From Zobellia laminariae (lineage in GTDB: Bacteria > Bacteroidota > Bacteroidia > Flavobacteriales > Flavobacteriaceae), in the NCBI RefSeq assembly GCF_009725995.1, contig NZ_RCNS01000003.1, positions 1,351,859 to 1,415,858 on the forward strand: a DNA stretch of 64,000 nucleotides, in the 5' to 3' direction. The translations under genes and the position numbers were made by a program. The notes below the pieces were generated by a model, which was given only the letters and a program-made list of their open reading frames with translations, was not told the DNA's origin and did no database searches. Shown one piece after another: positions 8,663 to 17,238 of this stretch (positions are counted from its first letter, which is position 1; the number at the start of each line of letters is the position of its first letter).

Positions 8663-9487
8663 ATGAAACAATACCACGATTTACTAAAGCACGTACTAGA
8701 AAACGGTAACCAAAAAGGAGACCGTACAGGAACAGGAACTTTAAGCGTTTTTGGACATCAAATGCGTTTTGACCTAAGCAAAGGTTTTCCTATGGTAACT
8801 ACCAAAAAGTTACACCTGAAGTCTATTGTTTATGAATTACTTTGGTTCTTGAAAGGTGATACGAATATCAAATACCTTCAAGAAAATGGCGTGCGTATCT
8901 GGAATGATTGGGCAGATGAGAATGGAGACCTAGGTCCTGTTTACGGCCACCAATGGCGTAACTGGAACAATGATGAAATTGATCAGATTAAAGATGTTAT
9001 TGAATCTTTAAAAAATAACCCTAACAGTAGACGTATGTTGGTTTCCGCTTGGAACCCAAGCGTACTTCCTGACACCTCAAAATCGTTTTCTGAGAATGTA
9101 GCCAATGGTAAAGCAGCGCTTCCTCCATGTCACGCATTCTTTCAATTTTATGTTTCTGATGGTAAGCTCTCATGTCAACTGTATCAACGTAGTGCAGACA
9201 TCTTCCTAGGGGTGCCTTTTAACATTGCCTCCTACGCTCTATTCACTATGATGATGGCACAAGTATGTGGTTACGAAGCTGGTGAATTTATTCACACTTT
9301 TGGTGATGCCCACATCTATAATAACCATATGGAACAGGTAGAATTGCAATTGAGTCGTGAAACTCGTCCGCTACCCAAAATGGTTATCAACCCTGAAATA
9401 AAAGATATTTTCGATTTTAATTTTGAGGATTTCAGCTTAGAAGATTATAACCCTCATCCACATATTAAAGGAGCTGTTGCCGTATAG
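8663..9487 (+). CDS. thyA: Thymidylate synthase
   Basis: Converts dUMP to dTMP using methylenetetrahydrofolate, yielding dihydrofolate. The 274-residue length and motifs are classical Thy[19 protein letters not shown] at 21-38, phosphate-binding Arg pair [12 protein letters not shown] at 121-132, catalytic Cys156 in [12 protein letters not shown], then [20 protein letters not shown] and the C-terminal [10 protein letters not shown]. The dihydrofolate it makes would be recycled by the folA product encoded 4.7 kb downstream. It has its own promoter with a -7 element ending 7 bases before the ATG. There is nothing unusual in the protein. Confidence 0.98.
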   Translation: MKQYHDLLKHVLENGNQKGDRTGTGTLSVFGHQMRFDLSKGFPMVTTKKLHLKSIVYELLWFLKGDTNIKYLQENGVRIWNDWADENGDLGPVYGHQWRNWNNDEIDQIKDVIESLKNNPNSRRMLVSAWNPSVLPDTSKSFSENVANGKAALPPCHAFFQFYVSDGKLSCQLYQRSADIFLGVPFNIASYALFTMMMAQVCGYEAGEFIHTFGDAHIYNNHMEQVELQLSRETRPLPKMVINPEIKDIFDFNFEDFSLEDYNPHPHIKGAVAV

Positions 9488-9561
9488 CGTTCACCAAAAT
9501 TAGTATTGAGTCCACTGCGTACTTTCTATAATCCTTATATTTATAGGATATTAGAATTGCT

Positions 9562-10722
9562 ATGACCTTGACCGATTCCCTTGTTGATTTTTTTTTAGAG
9601 ACCCGCAAACACACTGAAAACATTTGCGAACCTCTAGAAATCGAAGACTATGTAGTGCAACCTATTGTAGATGTTTCTCCACCAAAATGGCACTTAGGGC
9701 ATACGACTTGGTTTTTTGAAGAATTTATTCTTAAGCCCCATTTTAAGGGCTATATGATTTTTGACGAAGATTTCTCCTTTGTGTTCAACAGCTATTATGA
9801 AACCGTAGGCAAACGGGTGGTACGTTCTGACCGTGGCAATCTATCAAGACCTTCGGTAGAAAGTGTTTATGCATACCGCACGCATGTAACCCAAGCCATT
9901 AAAAATCTATTTAGCGCAACGCAAACACAAGAATTATATGACCTATTAGAAATAGGCATACATCATGAGAAACAGCATCAAGAATTACTCTTGACTGACA
10001 TTAAATTTATTCTGGGCAACAATCCTCTACTCCCAATCTACTCTGATAGTTTTACAGAACATCTTATTGAAACTGAATCCCAAGAATGGATTTCTATGGA
10101 TGAAGGCATTTACGAAATTGGTCATAATTCGGACGCGTTCTGTTATGATAATGAGCTAGGCAGGCACAAGGTATATTTACATCCCTTTAAAATAGCTAGC
10201 AATTTAATTACCAATCAAGAATATATTGAATTTATAGAAGCAGGAGGTTACAAAAAATTTGATCTCTGGCATGCCGAAGGTTGGGACTGGGTGAATCAGA
10301 ATGGAATTTCTGCTCCCTTATATTGGCATTTAATTGATGGAGTTTGGCATAATTATACACTAAACGGACTTCAGAAAGTTACACCCGAAGCCCCTGTTAC
10401 GCATATTTCATACTTTGAAGCGTTTGCTTTTGCACAATGGAAAGGATGCCGTCTTGCCACTGAATTTGAGTGGGAAGCCGCCCAATCTAATTTCTCTTGG
10501 GGCCAACGATGGGAATGGACCGAAAGCGCCTACCTACCCTATCCCTTCTACAAAAAAGCGGACGGAGCTCTTGGAGAATATAACGGCAAGTTTATGGTAA
10601 ATCAAAAAGTATTGCGAGGAGGATCTGTCGCAACTCCCATACGCCATACAAGACCTACCTATCGTAATTTCTTTCAGACTAGTCTACGATGGCAATACAC
10701 CGGATTACGATTAGCCAAATAA
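9562..10722 (+). CDS. egtB: Ergothioneine biosynthesis sulfoxide synthase EgtB
   Basis: Non-haem iron enzyme that joins hercynine to a thiol (cysteine or gamma-glutamylcysteine) through a sulfoxide. The N-terminal DinB-like helical domain holds the iron ligands: His47 in WHLGHTTWFFEEF and His135/His139 in HHEKQHQELL. A formylglycine-generating-enzyme/sulfatase-modifying domain follows (about 164-386), with THISYFEAFAFAQWKGCRL, the WEWTESAY motif and a C-terminal YTGLRLAK. At 386 residues it is shorter than the mycobacterial enzyme, as is common in Bacteroidota. egtD follows 48 bases later. Neither egtA nor egtC is in this window, so direct use of cysteine is likely but inferred. Confidence 0.93.
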   Translation: MTLTDSLVDFFLETRKHTENICEPLEIEDYVVQPIVDVSPPKWHLGHTTWFFEEFILKPHFKGYMIFDEDFSFVFNSYYETVGKRVVRSDRGNLSRPSVESVYAYRTHVTQAIKNLFSATQTQELYDLLEIGIHHEKQHQELLLTDIKFILGNNPLLPIYSDSFTEHLIETESQEWISMDEGIYEIGHNSDAFCYDNELGRHKVYLHPFKIASNLITNQEYIEFIEAGGYKKFDLWHAEGWDWVNQNGISAPLYWHLIDGVWHNYTLNGLQKVTPEAPVTHISYFEAFAFAQWKGCRLATEFEWEAAQSNFSWGQRWEWTESAYLPYPFYKKADGALGEYNGKFMVNQKVLRGGSVATPIRHTRPTYRNFFQTSLRWQYTGLRLAK

Positions 10723-10770
10723 TTTTTATATCATACGTATAGTTTTCTGATAATTTCCGACTTAAACAGC

Positions 10771-11742
10771 ATGCAAAAATCAACCAAAGCAATTTTTACA
10801 ACCCAATTTGAAGAAGAAGTTCATGCTGGTTTGACTGATTTCCCCAAACATTTATCATCTAAATACTTTTATGATGAAAAAGGAGATAAGCTGTTTCAGG
10901 ATATAATGAATATGCCAGAATACTATCTGACGCAAAAGGAATATGATATTCTTTTGAACCATACGGCAGAAATATCAGAGCTATTTTCTTCGGGAAATCC
11001 TAAATTTAAACTTATTGAATTAGGGGCTGGTGATGGTAAAAAGACTAAAATTCTACTAAAATATTTATCTGAAAACGGTTTCGATTTTAAATACCAACCT
11101 ATAGACATAAGTCAGAATGTACTTAATGGTCTGGAAAAATCACTCCAAAAAGAGTTACCAAACGTTACGGTAGAACCTCAACAAGGCACTTATTTTGAAG
11201 CCTTAGAAGAAATCAATTCAGAAAACGGAACTAAGAAGGTTATTCTGTTTTTAGGCTCAAACATTGGAAACTTACTTCATGAACAGGCTATAGATTTTCT
11301 TAAAAGTGTTCAAGAACTCATGCAAGACGAAGATTTGTTTTTCATAGGTTTTGATATGAAGAAAAACCCGCAAACTATACTAGACGCCTATAATGACCAG
11401 ACCGGTATTACCGCAGCATTTAATAAAAATGTTTTGGCTAGAATTAACAATGAGCTAGGTGGTAATTTTGATTTGGATAAATTTCTTCACTGGGAAGTCT
11501 ACGACCCAGAAACCGGTACTGCAAAGAGCTACTTAGTGTCTAAAGAAGACCAGACTGTAAGTATTGACAGCTTAGACGTACTAATTGATTTTAAACAATG
11601 GGAGACAATACACACTGAAATCTCTCAAAAATACGATGATAAAGTAGTTGCTTGGTTAGCGGAAGAAGCTGGTCTAAAAATAGAAACAGAGTTTTCCGAC
11701 TCAGAGAAGTTCTACAAGAATTTTGTACTGAGAAAAAGATAA
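10771..11742 (+). CDS. egtD: L-histidine N-alpha-methyltransferase EgtD
   Basis: SAM-dependent enzyme that trimethylates the alpha-amino group of histidine to make hercynine, the first step of ergothioneine synthesis. The 323 residues match the family. Visible features are LSSKYFYDEKGDKLFQDI with MPEYYLTQKEYDIL at 28-64 (conserved N-terminal substrate region), the SAM-binding motif LIELGAGDGKKTKILL (about 86-101), YQPIDISQNVL, LFLGSNIGNL (about 163-172), and the C-terminal ETEFSDSEKFYKNFVLRK. It lies 48 bases after egtB on the same strand and is probably cotranscribed with it. Order egtB-egtD without gamma-glutamylcysteine genes is the short form of the pathway. Confidence 0.95.
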   Translation: MQKSTKAIFTTQFEEEVHAGLTDFPKHLSSKYFYDEKGDKLFQDIMNMPEYYLTQKEYDILLNHTAEISELFSSGNPKFKLIELGAGDGKKTKILLKYLSENGFDFKYQPIDISQNVLNGLEKSLQKELPNVTVEPQQGTYFEALEEINSENGTKKVILFLGSNIGNLLHEQAIDFLKSVQELMQDEDLFFIGFDMKKNPQTILDAYNDQTGITAAFNKNVLARINNELGGNFDLDKFLHWEVYDPETGTAKSYLVSKEDQTVSIDSLDVLIDFKQWETIHTEISQKYDDKVVAWLAEEAGLKIETEFSDSEKFYKNFVLRKR

Positions 11743-11808
11743 CAATACTTACTCATCAAACCACAGTGATAATGTGCCATCTAACAGTTGGCTCTTAAAT
11801 TATTTGAT

Positions 11809-12090
11809 ATGAAAGCAATTTGGAACGGTACGGTAATAGCCGAGAGTGATGAAACAGTAGTGGTAGAAAACAATCATTATTTTCCTGCTGAAAGCATCAA
11901 AAAAGAACACTTTAAAACCAGTCAAACACATACTACTTGCCCGTGGAAAGGCCAAGCCCATTATTACACCTTAGCGGTAGATGGCAAAGAAAATGCTGAT
12001 GCAGCGTGGTATTATCCAGAAGTGAGTCCGCTTGCCAAAGGAATTAAAGGACGTGTGGCTTTCTGGAAAGGAGTTATTGTAGAAGCTTAA
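11809..12090 (+). CDS. DUF427 domain protein
   Basis: A 93-residue protein that is essentially one DUF427 domain: MKAIWNGTVIAESDETVVVE, then NHYFPAESIKKEHF, the conserved TTCPWKGQAHYYTL stretch and AWYYPEVSPLAKGIKGRVAF. The family is widespread in bacteria and has a compact beta fold; its function is not established as far as I know. I took the ATG at 11809 rather than a TTG 21 bases upstream because the family begins at this Met. It follows egtD by 66 bases on the same strand and ends in a strong terminator, so it may share the egt transcript, but no biochemical link is known. Confidence 0.88.
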   Translation: MKAIWNGTVIAESDETVVVENNHYFPAESIKKEHFKTSQTHTTCPWKGQAHYYTLAVDGKENADAAWYYPEVSPLAKGIKGRVAFWKGVIVEA

Positions 12091-12123
12091 GAAATACAAC
12101 TATCAACTCAATTGATTATAAAA

Positions 12124-12153
12124 AAAGCCGGAACATGAAAATGTTCCGGCTTT
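12124..12153. terminator. Bidirectional terminator between the DUF427 and AMPK-like E-set genes
   Basis: A perfect 13-bp stem (AAAGCCGGAACAT / ATGTTCCGGCTTT) closes a GAAA tetraloop. A-rich sequence on the left and T-rich sequence on the right make it usable on both strands, and it sits between two convergent genes. Confidence 0.92.
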
Positions 12154-12175
12154 CTATATTTATCTAACGAAAAGA

Positions 12176-12475
12176 TTATAGATCCAGAACGGCATTTTCG
12201 CCACCTGCAAAATCATTCCACTGGTAACGATCAGCTTCTGCCTCGTTTACATAGTTTCCGTCTACGATATACTTAAATTCAAAAGAAGTTTCTTTAGGAA
12301 GCTCTATAGTACCTTTAAAGTTACCATTTTTTAATTTCTTCAATGCACTTGCCTTGTTAGCTTTCCAATTGTTGAAATCACCTACAACTGCTACTTTTGT
12401 TGCTTCTTCCGCAGGAACTGTAAAAGTTACTTTACACACGGGTTTTGTTTTTAAATACTGTTTTGAAATTGCCAT
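12176..12475 (-). CDS. Small glycogen-binding-type (AMPK/isoamylase E-set) domain protein
   Basis: A 99-residue protein consisting mainly of an early-set immunoglobulin-like fold of the AMPK-beta/isoamylase N-terminal type. The diagnostic stretch is VAVVGDFNNWKANKASALKK (about 28-47), followed by FKGTIELPKETSFEFKYI and VDGNYVNEAEADRYQWNDF, the usual strand pattern with aromatic residues that bind glucan chains in related proteins. There is no signal peptide and no catalytic domain, so it is probably a cytoplasmic carbohydrate-binding or regulatory protein. It is a single gene on the minus strand, convergent with the DUF427 gene. Partner enzymes are not evident nearby. Confidence 0.85.
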   Translation of the reverse strand: MAISKQYLKTKPVCKVTFTVPAEEATKVAVVGDFNNWKANKASALKKLKNGNFKGTIELPKETSFEFKYIVDGNYVNEAEADRYQWNDFAGGENAVLDL

Positions 12476-12643
12476 TATGTATTATTTTAAATTGATTTTT
12501 GTTTCCCTAATTAGAAGGCAAAACTAATATATTAAAATGCTCATATACAATGATTAACGCATTTTTATCATTTTCGCAATATTCACTTAACAAATAGTGT
12601 GTAGACGTAAAAAAAGAGTCTATATTCTTTACTTTATCAAGCT

Positions 12644-13732
12644 CTATATTGCTGTCCTTAAGATTTTTACAACCTCATTAATATCTTCTTCGGTGTTATA
12701 GAAATGAAAACTAAATCTAATACCTTCACCACGCTGAGAACAAATGACCCCATTCTCGGTTAGATTCTTAAATAATGCGTCATCTCCCTTAATATTAAAT
12801 ATGGTACTATGCTCTTCTTTTCCAACAATTACCTTGGATAAAAGACCTAATTGACCTAGCTCTTGTTGCGCCTTGGTTGAGAGTATTTTTAATTGCCCCT
12901 CAATTGCTTGTTTACCTAAAGTGTTCAAATACTCTAGAGAAAATTTTAAACTTCCAAAAGTTAACGTATCTAAATGTCCTGGTTCAAAATGATTAGCAAA
13001 TGGTATTCTATCCCTAGCCCCTAAATCATGTCTTGAAGCATTAAAACCTATTACACGTACATTAAAGACTTCCTCAACTCCATCCTTAAATAACATAAAT
13101 CCATTTCCGTAACCAGATAACAACCACTTATATGCACTTGCTCCAAGAACGTCTATTGGTGAACTTTCGAAATCAAAATCTTCAGTTCCGCAGAACTGTG
13201 TCCCATCCGCAATAATCTTCAAGTTAGGAAATTCTGATTTAACTTTTGTAAGAAAATTCATATTAATTTTAAATCCATCAGTCCACTGAACTAAACTTAA
13301 AGCCAATATGGATATATCATCTTTCCTAATTGTATCCAGAATGTTCTCCTCTAAATTTTCATTCAATTCTACATAAGAGACTTCAAAACCCCTATATTCA
13401 AAAGACCAGTTCACAGACGGATAATCGTCTTTTATTAAAAGTACTTTATGCTTTCTATCCAGTCCTTCCAGAAGCATATTTAACCCAAGTGAGAAATTTT
13501 GAACTAAGGATGTGTTCTCTTTTTTCGCACCAAAAAAATTAGCTACAGTTTCGCGAGTTTCCGAAACTGTTTTCATAGCCACATTGTTTCTAAAGTTACT
13601 ACCTCCTATTAAATAATCTAAGTCATGTTCTTGCCTCCACTCCATTAAATCATCACTAAGTAATCCTGCCGAAGCAGTATTTGCATATATGTACTGACTT
13701 AGAACAGGAAAGTGTTTTCGGGTATTTTTCAT
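12644..13732 (-). CDS. Class V aminotransferase-fold PLP enzyme (EgtE candidate)
   Basis: A 362-residue fold-type I PLP enzyme of the class V / cysteine desulfurase superfamily. Asp176 and Gln179 in ADGTQF and the cofactor lysine Lys202 in GASAYKWLLSGYGNGFM are visible; the opening HFPVLSQYIYANTASAGLL is typical of SufS/EgtE-like proteins. No IscS/SufS-type catalytic Cys loop stands out in the C-terminal part, so a desulfurase role is less likely than a lyase or aminotransferase role. Its place 0.9 kb from egtD, on the opposite strand, makes the ergothioneine C-S lyase step (EgtE) a reasonable guess, which I infer from context only. Kynureninase-like or isopenicillin-N-epimerase-like activity is also possible. 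Confidence 0.8.
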   Translation of the reverse strand: MKNTRKHFPVLSQYIYANTASAGLLSDDLMEWRQEHDLDYLIGGSNFRNNVAMKTVSETRETVANFFGAKKENTSLVQNFSLGLNMLLEGLDRKHKVLLIKDDYPSVNWSFEYRGFEVSYVELNENLEENILDTIRKDDISILALSLVQWTDGFKINMNFLTKVKSEFPNLKIIADGTQFCGTEDFDFESSPIDVLGASAYKWLLSGYGNGFMLFKDGVEEVFNVRVIGFNASRHDLGARDRIPFANHFEPGHLDTLTFGSLKFSLEYLNTLGKQAIEGQLKILSTKAQQELGQLGLLSKVIVGKEEHSTIFNIKGDDALFKNLTENGVICSQRGEGIRFSFHFYNTEEDINEVVKILRTAI

Positions 13733-13760
13733 CTGGTATTTTCTGTGTCGGCAATTGCCT

Positions 13761-13768
13761 TATCTTTG
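13761..13768 (+). promoter_or_regulatory. Candidate -7 element of the 2TM-folA unit
   Basis: TATCTTTG matches TAnnTTTG 22 bases before the ATG at 13791. It overlaps an in-frame TTG (13755) that could otherwise be taken as the start, and so favours the ATG. Confidence 0.5.
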
Positions 13769-13790
13769 TAGACTAAAGGTAACGATTCGT

Positions 13791-14180
13791 ATGTTCTCTA
13801 AAAACAAAAACCGATCTGAAGTAGATCTTGAGCAACACGAAATGCTCGAAAACGCCCAAACACGCATCAAGCAAAAGAAGCGTCTATACGTTCATTTTGT
13901 AATCTTTCTTATTGGTAGTGTCTTTATGATTCTAATTAATAAGATTCTAAAATATGGTGATACCTATGATTGGTTCATCTGGTGCATTACCTTCTGGGCC
14001 TTCTTATTTATCATTCATGCTTTTAATGTTTTTATCACACAAAAATTCATGGGTAAGGACTGGGAACGCGCTCAACGCGAAAAACTTGTAGCCAAACAAA
14101 AGAAACGTATTTCAGAAATACAAAAAGAGATAGAGACCGATTTTCCGCTTGCTAAAATCAACAAAAAGATTGAACCATGA
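13791..14180 (+). CDS. 2TM domain membrane protein
   Basis: A 129-residue protein of the 2TM family found mainly in Flavobacteriia. A charged N-terminus (to residue 30) is followed by two hydrophobic helices, about 34-52 (VHFVIFLIGSVFMILI) and 66-86 (FIWCITFWAFLFIIHAF), then a long basic, helical tail starting MGKDWERAQREKLVAKQKKR that is probably a coiled coil in the cytoplasm. The stop codon overlaps the folA start as ATGA, so the two genes are translationally coupled. In other proteins this domain sits on histidine-kinase or transcription-factor partners; no such partner is here, and function is unknown. The chosen ATG lies downstream of a -7 match. Confidence 0.85.
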   Translation: MFSKNKNRSEVDLEQHEMLENAQTRIKQKKRLYVHFVIFLIGSVFMILINKILKYGDTYDWFIWCITFWAFLFIIHAFNVFITQKFMGKDWERAQREKLVAKQKKRISEIQKEIETDFPLAKINKKIEP

Positions 14181-14677
14181 ACAACACCATAGCCATGATT
14201 GCAGCAGCGGCCGAAGATAATGCCTTAGGGAAGGACAATGACCTTCTGTGGCATTTACCGGATGACTTTAAAAGGTTTAAAAACCTTACCTCTGGCCATA
14301 CCATTATTATGGGCCGAAAAACATACGAGAGTTTCCCTAAGCCACTTCCAAATCGCAAACATGTGATTATTACAAGGGATAAAAACTACACCGTAGGTTA
14401 CGACGCATGTGTTGTGGTGCATTCCTTACCTGAAGCTTTGGAACTTGTAAAAGATGAGCCGTTATCCTTTATAATAGGAGGCGGTGAAATTTATAAATTA
14501 GGAATGGAGTTAGCCAATAAAATTGAACTGACCCGTGTACATGGTACTTTTGAAGATGCCGATACGTTTTTTCCGGAAATAGATGAAACTATTTGGGAGC
14601 TTGCTACCGAGCAGTACCATCCAAAAGATGAAAAACACAAATACGCGTTTACATATCTTACCTATCTAAAAATCTAG
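14177..14677 (+). CDS. folA: Dihydrofolate reductase
   Basis: Reduces dihydrofolate to tetrahydrofolate with NADPH, restoring the cofactor used by ThyA. The 166 residues show the normal order: IAMIAAAAEDNALGKDNDLL at the N-terminus, WHLPDDFKRFKNLTSGHTII with the catalytic Asp, MGRKTYESFPKPLPNRKHVI, and the FIIGGGEIYKLGME NADPH-binding Gly pair. The ATG overlaps the stop codon of the 2TM gene by four bases. The 3' end runs 12 bases into the convergent murI gene on the other strand. Fully typical of the family. Confidence 0.97.
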   Translation: MNNTIAMIAAAAEDNALGKDNDLLWHLPDDFKRFKNLTSGHTIIMGRKTYESFPKPLPNRKHVIITRDKNYTVGYDACVVVHSLPEALELVKDEPLSFIIGGGEIYKLGMELANKIELTRVHGTFEDADTFFPEIDETIWELATEQYHPKDEKHKYAFTYLTYLKI

Positions 14678-15454
14678 TTGACCTACCAAAATATTATTGG
14701 CTACGCCTTCAACAAAGCTTTTTAATACATCTGGATTTACATTGGTATAAAACTGATGCTTTACAAGTTTTTCAGAAGTATTCAGAATATCGTTTTTTTC
14801 TAAAATAGCTTTCACTTGCCTAGCTACCGCCTCACCTGAATCAATGATTTTTACATGAACCGGTAACACCCTTTTTAATACAGGAATCAAATACGGATAG
14901 TGCGTACAGCCCAACACTAAACAATCCATACCCTGATCAAGCATTGGTTCTACATAGGTGTTCAAAAGCAACCTGGTTTCTTCCGCATCTACTTTACCGT
15001 TTTCTATTAACGGAACTAAACCTGTACCTTCTTGCTCTATTACTTTAATACCATGGGCATGGTTTTCTGAAGTGCTATGAAAAAGGCTACTAGAAAGCGT
15101 TCCCTTAGTTGCCAACACACCAATTGTCTTAGATTCGGATTGTAATGCAGCTGGCTTAATAGCAGGCTCTATACCTATAAAAGGTAAACTGTAATTTGTT
15201 CTTAAGTATGAAATAGCATTTGTTGTTGCCGTATTACAGGCAACAACAATAATCTTACACCCCTTCTCTAACAGAAGGTTTGTATTTTTTATACTAAGTT
15301 GAAGAATCTCTTCTTGAGATTTCTCCCCATAAGGTGCATTCTTACTATCCGCCAAATAGATGGTATTCTCATTGGGTAACAGTTTTTGAATTTCTTTCCA
15401 AATGGAAGTTCCTCCTACCCCTGAATCAAAAACACCTATTGGTTGATTGCTCAT
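14666..15454 (-). CDS. murI: Glutamate racemase
   Basis: Makes D-glutamate for peptidoglycan in the cytoplasm. The 262-residue protein has both catalytic Cys motifs: Cys73 in VVACNTATTNA and the second Cys in VLGCTHYPYLIPV (about 184), as well as the opening GVFDSGVGGTSIW and the ADSKNAPYGEKS loop. It starts 10 bases after the stop of the PafA-type phosphatase gene, so the two are probably one transcript, although their functions are not related. The 3' end overlaps folA on the opposite strand by 12 bases, and I see no terminator in that overlap. Confidence 0.97.
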   Translation of the reverse strand: MSNQPIGVFDSGVGGTSIWKEIQKLLPNENTIYLADSKNAPYGEKSQEEILQLSIKNTNLLLEKGCKIIVVACNTATTNAISYLRTNYSLPFIGIEPAIKPAALQSESKTIGVLATKGTLSSSLFHSTSENHAHGIKVIEQEGTGLVPLIENGKVDAEETRLLLNTYVEPMLDQGMDCLVLGCTHYPYLIPVLKRVLPVHVKIIDSGEAVARQVKAILEKNDILNTSEKLVKHQFYTNVNPDVLKSFVEGVANNILVGQLDF

Positions 15455-15464
15455 AGTTATCTTT

Positions 15465-17126
15465 TTATTCTAACACCTGAACTATGGGAGTTCCCGTAGC
15501 TCCGCTCGGAAATGCAATCCCCAACAATGCAGAAACAGTAGGCGCTACGTCATCTATTTCAGTTCTTTCTACAGTGCTACCCTGTTTAATTCCCGCTCCA
15601 TAAAAAAGTAATGGAACATGCGTATCATAAATCTGCGGAGAACCATGGGTAGAACCGGTTTTAGGGTACGAAATGGTAAGAGGAGACAGCACTAGTAATA
15701 CATCTCCTGAACGCTTTTGGTTATAGCCATTTTGAAGAATATAAGGAATACCATGTGTATAATCATTCTGCCACATTTGGTATGCAGTATATGTACGATC
15801 TATTCCTTTATAGGTCAACAACTCCTTAGCTATAGCTTCCTGGACCTCTTGAACACTTAAATCTAAATTCTTAATAATTTTATGATCTAGGAAATATTGG
15901 TAATTTGAAAAATTCTTAACGATATCTGTGGTACCATAGTTAAACTCTAAAAACTGATTAAAATTAGCTTTCATACTATCCCAATCAATATAATCTGCTG
16001 GTATTTTCTGATCCTTTAGGTATGAAGGAACATCAATTGCCGCATGATCCGCTGTCAAGAACACCGTATAATCCCCTTTACCCACTTTACGATCTAATTC
16101 TTTAAATAATCGTTCCAAATCTTGGTCCAATCGTAAATATGTATCCTGCACCTCTTTGGAATTTACTCCAAACTTATGACCCACATAATCCGTACTAGAA
16201 AAACTAACTGCTAAGAAATCAGTTATTTCATCAGACCCCAACTGTTCAGCTTCCAATGCAACTATGGCAAAATCTGCGGTCATACTATTACCAAAAGGGG
16301 TTGCTTTCAACATTTCATATTTTCCATTCTCATCCCAAAGTTTTGGGATGTTATGAGGAAAAACAGAAGACTTCTCTCCTTTAAACAAACCTTCATAAGC
16401 ATTGTAGTCAACACCACTTTCAACGTAATCCTTAATATTTTTTAATGTCTTCCAAGGTTTCTTGTAAGCATCAAACGATTTCTCAGCATTAAATTTTTCA
16501 ACCCAACTAGGTAACTTATCCATATAGTAAGAGCTCGTAATCCATGAACCATTGCTAAACCAATAAGCTCCGTTAGCTGTATGACCACCTGGCAATATAG
16601 CTCCCCTATCTTTTAAAGCAACAGCAATAGTCTTACCTTTCATTTGGGTATGCAATCTAAGTTCGTCAGTTACCGTGGTTACCGTCATTCTGTGTGGCGA
16701 CATTTTTCCGGCATCAGAAGTTGTCCCTACTGAATTATAAGCAGGGTCCCCAGCGCAGTAAACATCATTTTCTGTAGTTTTATCATACCAATCATTACCA
16801 ATTATACCGTGCATGGCAGGGGTTGTTCCGGTATATACAGATGTGTGACCAGGCCCAGTAAACGTAGGTGCATAGTTATAATGATTGTTCTTGCAGTTAA
16901 ATCCTTCGTTAACTAAACGCTTAAACCCATCATCACCATATTGATCCCAGAAACGGGTGATGTAATCATACCTCATCTGATCCACAATTATACCAACTAC
17001 CAGTTTGGGATTGGTTTTTAATGGCGTCTCACTTTGTTCTTTAGATTTTTTCTGACCGAAGGAGCTGGATGGCAAAAAAGAGATTGTAAATACTGAGAAA
17101 AATAAGATGAAATAATTCCTGCACAT
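15465..17126 (-). CDS. pafA: PafA-type alkaline phosphatase
   Basis: Exported monoesterase of the alkaline phosphatase superfamily, type PafA (known from Elizabethkingia and Flavobacterium), which releases phosphate from organic esters in the periplasm without phosphate-starvation control in studied species. A signal peptide covers residues 1-24 (ending SSFGQ). Active-site positions match PafA: nucleophile Thr90 in APTFTGPGHTSVYTG, Asn111 in GIIGNDWYD, and the Lys172-x-Arg174 pair in ALKDRGAIL that separates PafA from classical PhoA. Metal ligands are seen in IIVDQMRYDY, FLTADHAAID and the later GSTHGSPQIYDTHVPLLFYG. The 553 residues match the family. A -7-like octamer precedes it. murI follows closely downstream. 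Confidence 0.92.
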   Translation of the reverse strand: MCRNYFILFFSVFTISFLPSSSFGQKKSKEQSETPLKTNPKLVVGIIVDQMRYDYITRFWDQYGDDGFKRLVNEGFNCKNNHYNYAPTFTGPGHTSVYTGTTPAMHGIIGNDWYDKTTENDVYCAGDPAYNSVGTTSDAGKMSPHRMTVTTVTDELRLHTQMKGKTIAVALKDRGAILPGGHTANGAYWFSNGSWITSSYYMDKLPSWVEKFNAEKSFDAYKKPWKTLKNIKDYVESGVDYNAYEGLFKGEKSSVFPHNIPKLWDENGKYEMLKATPFGNSMTADFAIVALEAEQLGSDEITDFLAVSFSSTDYVGHKFGVNSKEVQDTYLRLDQDLERLFKELDRKVGKGDYTVFLTADHAAIDVPSYLKDQKIPADYIDWDSMKANFNQFLEFNYGTTDIVKNFSNYQYFLDHKIIKNLDLSVQEVQEAIAKELLTYKGIDRTYTAYQMWQNDYTHGIPYILQNGYNQKRSGDVLLVLSPLTISYPKTGSTHGSPQIYDTHVPLLFYGAGIKQGSTVERTEIDDVAPTVSALLGIAFPSGATGTPIVQVLE

Positions 17127-17145
17127 AGTTGTTTTGTTGAGATAA

Positions 17146-17153
17146 CAAAAGTA
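17146..17153 (-). promoter_or_regulatory. Candidate -7 element of pafA
   Basis: TACTTTTG on the minus strand (consensus TAnnTTTG) ends 19 bases before the pafA ATG. No -33 TTG is found at standard spacing. Confidence 0.4.
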
Positions 17154-17206
17154 AAGAAATTCCTCTTTTAAACTAAAAATGCAAGTTAAATGAAATCCTT
17201 TATTGC

Positions 17207-17214
17207 TATTTTTG
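17207..17214 (+). promoter_or_regulatory. Candidate -7 element of mlaE-mlaF
   Basis: TATTTTTG matches TAnnTTTG and ends 24 bases before the mlaE ATG at 17239. It overlaps the alternative in-frame TTG start at 17203, which is therefore unlikely. Confidence 0.45.
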
Positions 17215-17238
17215 TTAGGATATACCTATTTTCATCCC

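Noticed and set aside
9520..9555. Inverted repeat ATCC-TATA / TATAGGAT upstream of egtB as a terminator of thyA
   Set aside because: It has a bulge, very low GC and no T-run; not convincing as an intrinsic terminator.
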